Of a DNA stretch of 35,109 nucleotides, positions 35,002 through 35,109 are shown one piece after another. The stretch is from positions 59,305 to 94,413 of the forward strand of contig OMOD01000140.1 of the NCBI GenBank assembly GCA_900290255.1, written 5' to 3'. Positions within the stretch are counted from its first letter, which is position 1. Each line of letters opens with the position of its first letter. Both the position numbers and the translations under genes were made by a program. The stretch is from Candidatus Sulfotelmatobacter kueseliae (lineage in GTDB: Bacteria > Acidobacteriota > Terriglobia > Terriglobales > Acidobacteriaceae). Below the pieces are notes generated by a model that saw nothing but the letters and a program-made list of their open reading frames with translations, ran no database searches and had not been told where the DNA came from.

Positions 35002-35109
35002 CAGGCTGCGGAAAAATGGACTCCGCGCGACTTAGATTCTCTCCAGTCTCAGTGATTTTGTGATTCGGGAAGGGTTCTGGCTGCATCCGCTGGTGTCCCG
35101 CGGATTCAT

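Overview
The window looks like a chromosomal segment of an Acidobacteriota bacterium, probably of the Terriglobia/Koribacter type. This is inferred from high-GC coding sequence, the gene mix (S46 dipeptidyl-peptidase, YtxH/DUF948 pair, Ysc84 and Thivi_2564-type envelope proteins, RayT-type transposase) and dense small intergenic palindromes. No 16S or marker set is present, so the taxonomy is an inference. There is no prophage and no CRISPR array.

Layout. 1-5.5 kb: carA (its 5' end lies outside the window) and carB, separated by a small membrane protein and a REP-associated tyrosine transposase (RAYT) gene flanked by its own inverted REP copies. 5.6-7.1 kb: a DapA-family aldolase/lyase and a small protein of unknown function. 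7.1-15.6 kb: a putative aromatic acyl-CoA catabolic cluster. It holds a TetR regulator with a well-formed promoter and a 20-bp palindromic operator, an enoyl-CoA hydratase, a BoxB/PaaA-like di-iron epoxidase, a three-subunit molybdenum hydroxylase whose FAD subunit carries the cysteine spacing of 4-hydroxybenzoyl-CoA reductase, and an amidohydrolase. 15.6-22.4 kb: S46 peptidase (DPP7-type motif), citrate synthase, a HicAB toxin-antitoxin pair, cysteine desulfurase and mnmA (tRNA 2-thiouridylase); the last two fit together as a sulfur-relay pair. 22.5-25.5 kb, minus strand: a small Lys-rich secreted protein, a TlpA-like thioredoxin, a DUF948-like protein, YtxH, SecG and tRNA-Leu(GAG). 25.5-26.25 kb: a scar of decayed mobile DNA (frameshifted integrase tail, frameshifted IS3-type orfA). 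26.2-35.1 kb: a region of small envelope, zinc-ribbon and regulatory genes. It includes a secreted protein built of eight exact 32-residue Cys-pair repeats, a SYLF/Ysc84 protein, a pseudo-receiver/receiver/zinc-ribbon response regulator, a WxPGxW-repeat surface protein and a Crp/Fnr regulator.

Three things run through the window. First, at least three families of palindromic repeats fill the gaps between housekeeping genes. One of them (core GGGGACGG..CCGTCC plus a GTCGAGC-GAA-GCTCGAC hairpin) has entered the reading frames of all three molybdenum-hydroxylase subunits without breaking them. Second, the RAYT gene and the dispersed REPs share the same flanking signature, so the probable mobiliser and its substrates are both visible. 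Third, a GAGCAATT-centred motif recurs upstream of the small genes between 28 and 35 kb on both strands and may mark a shared regulon.

All calls are by eye from the sequence; no database search was run.
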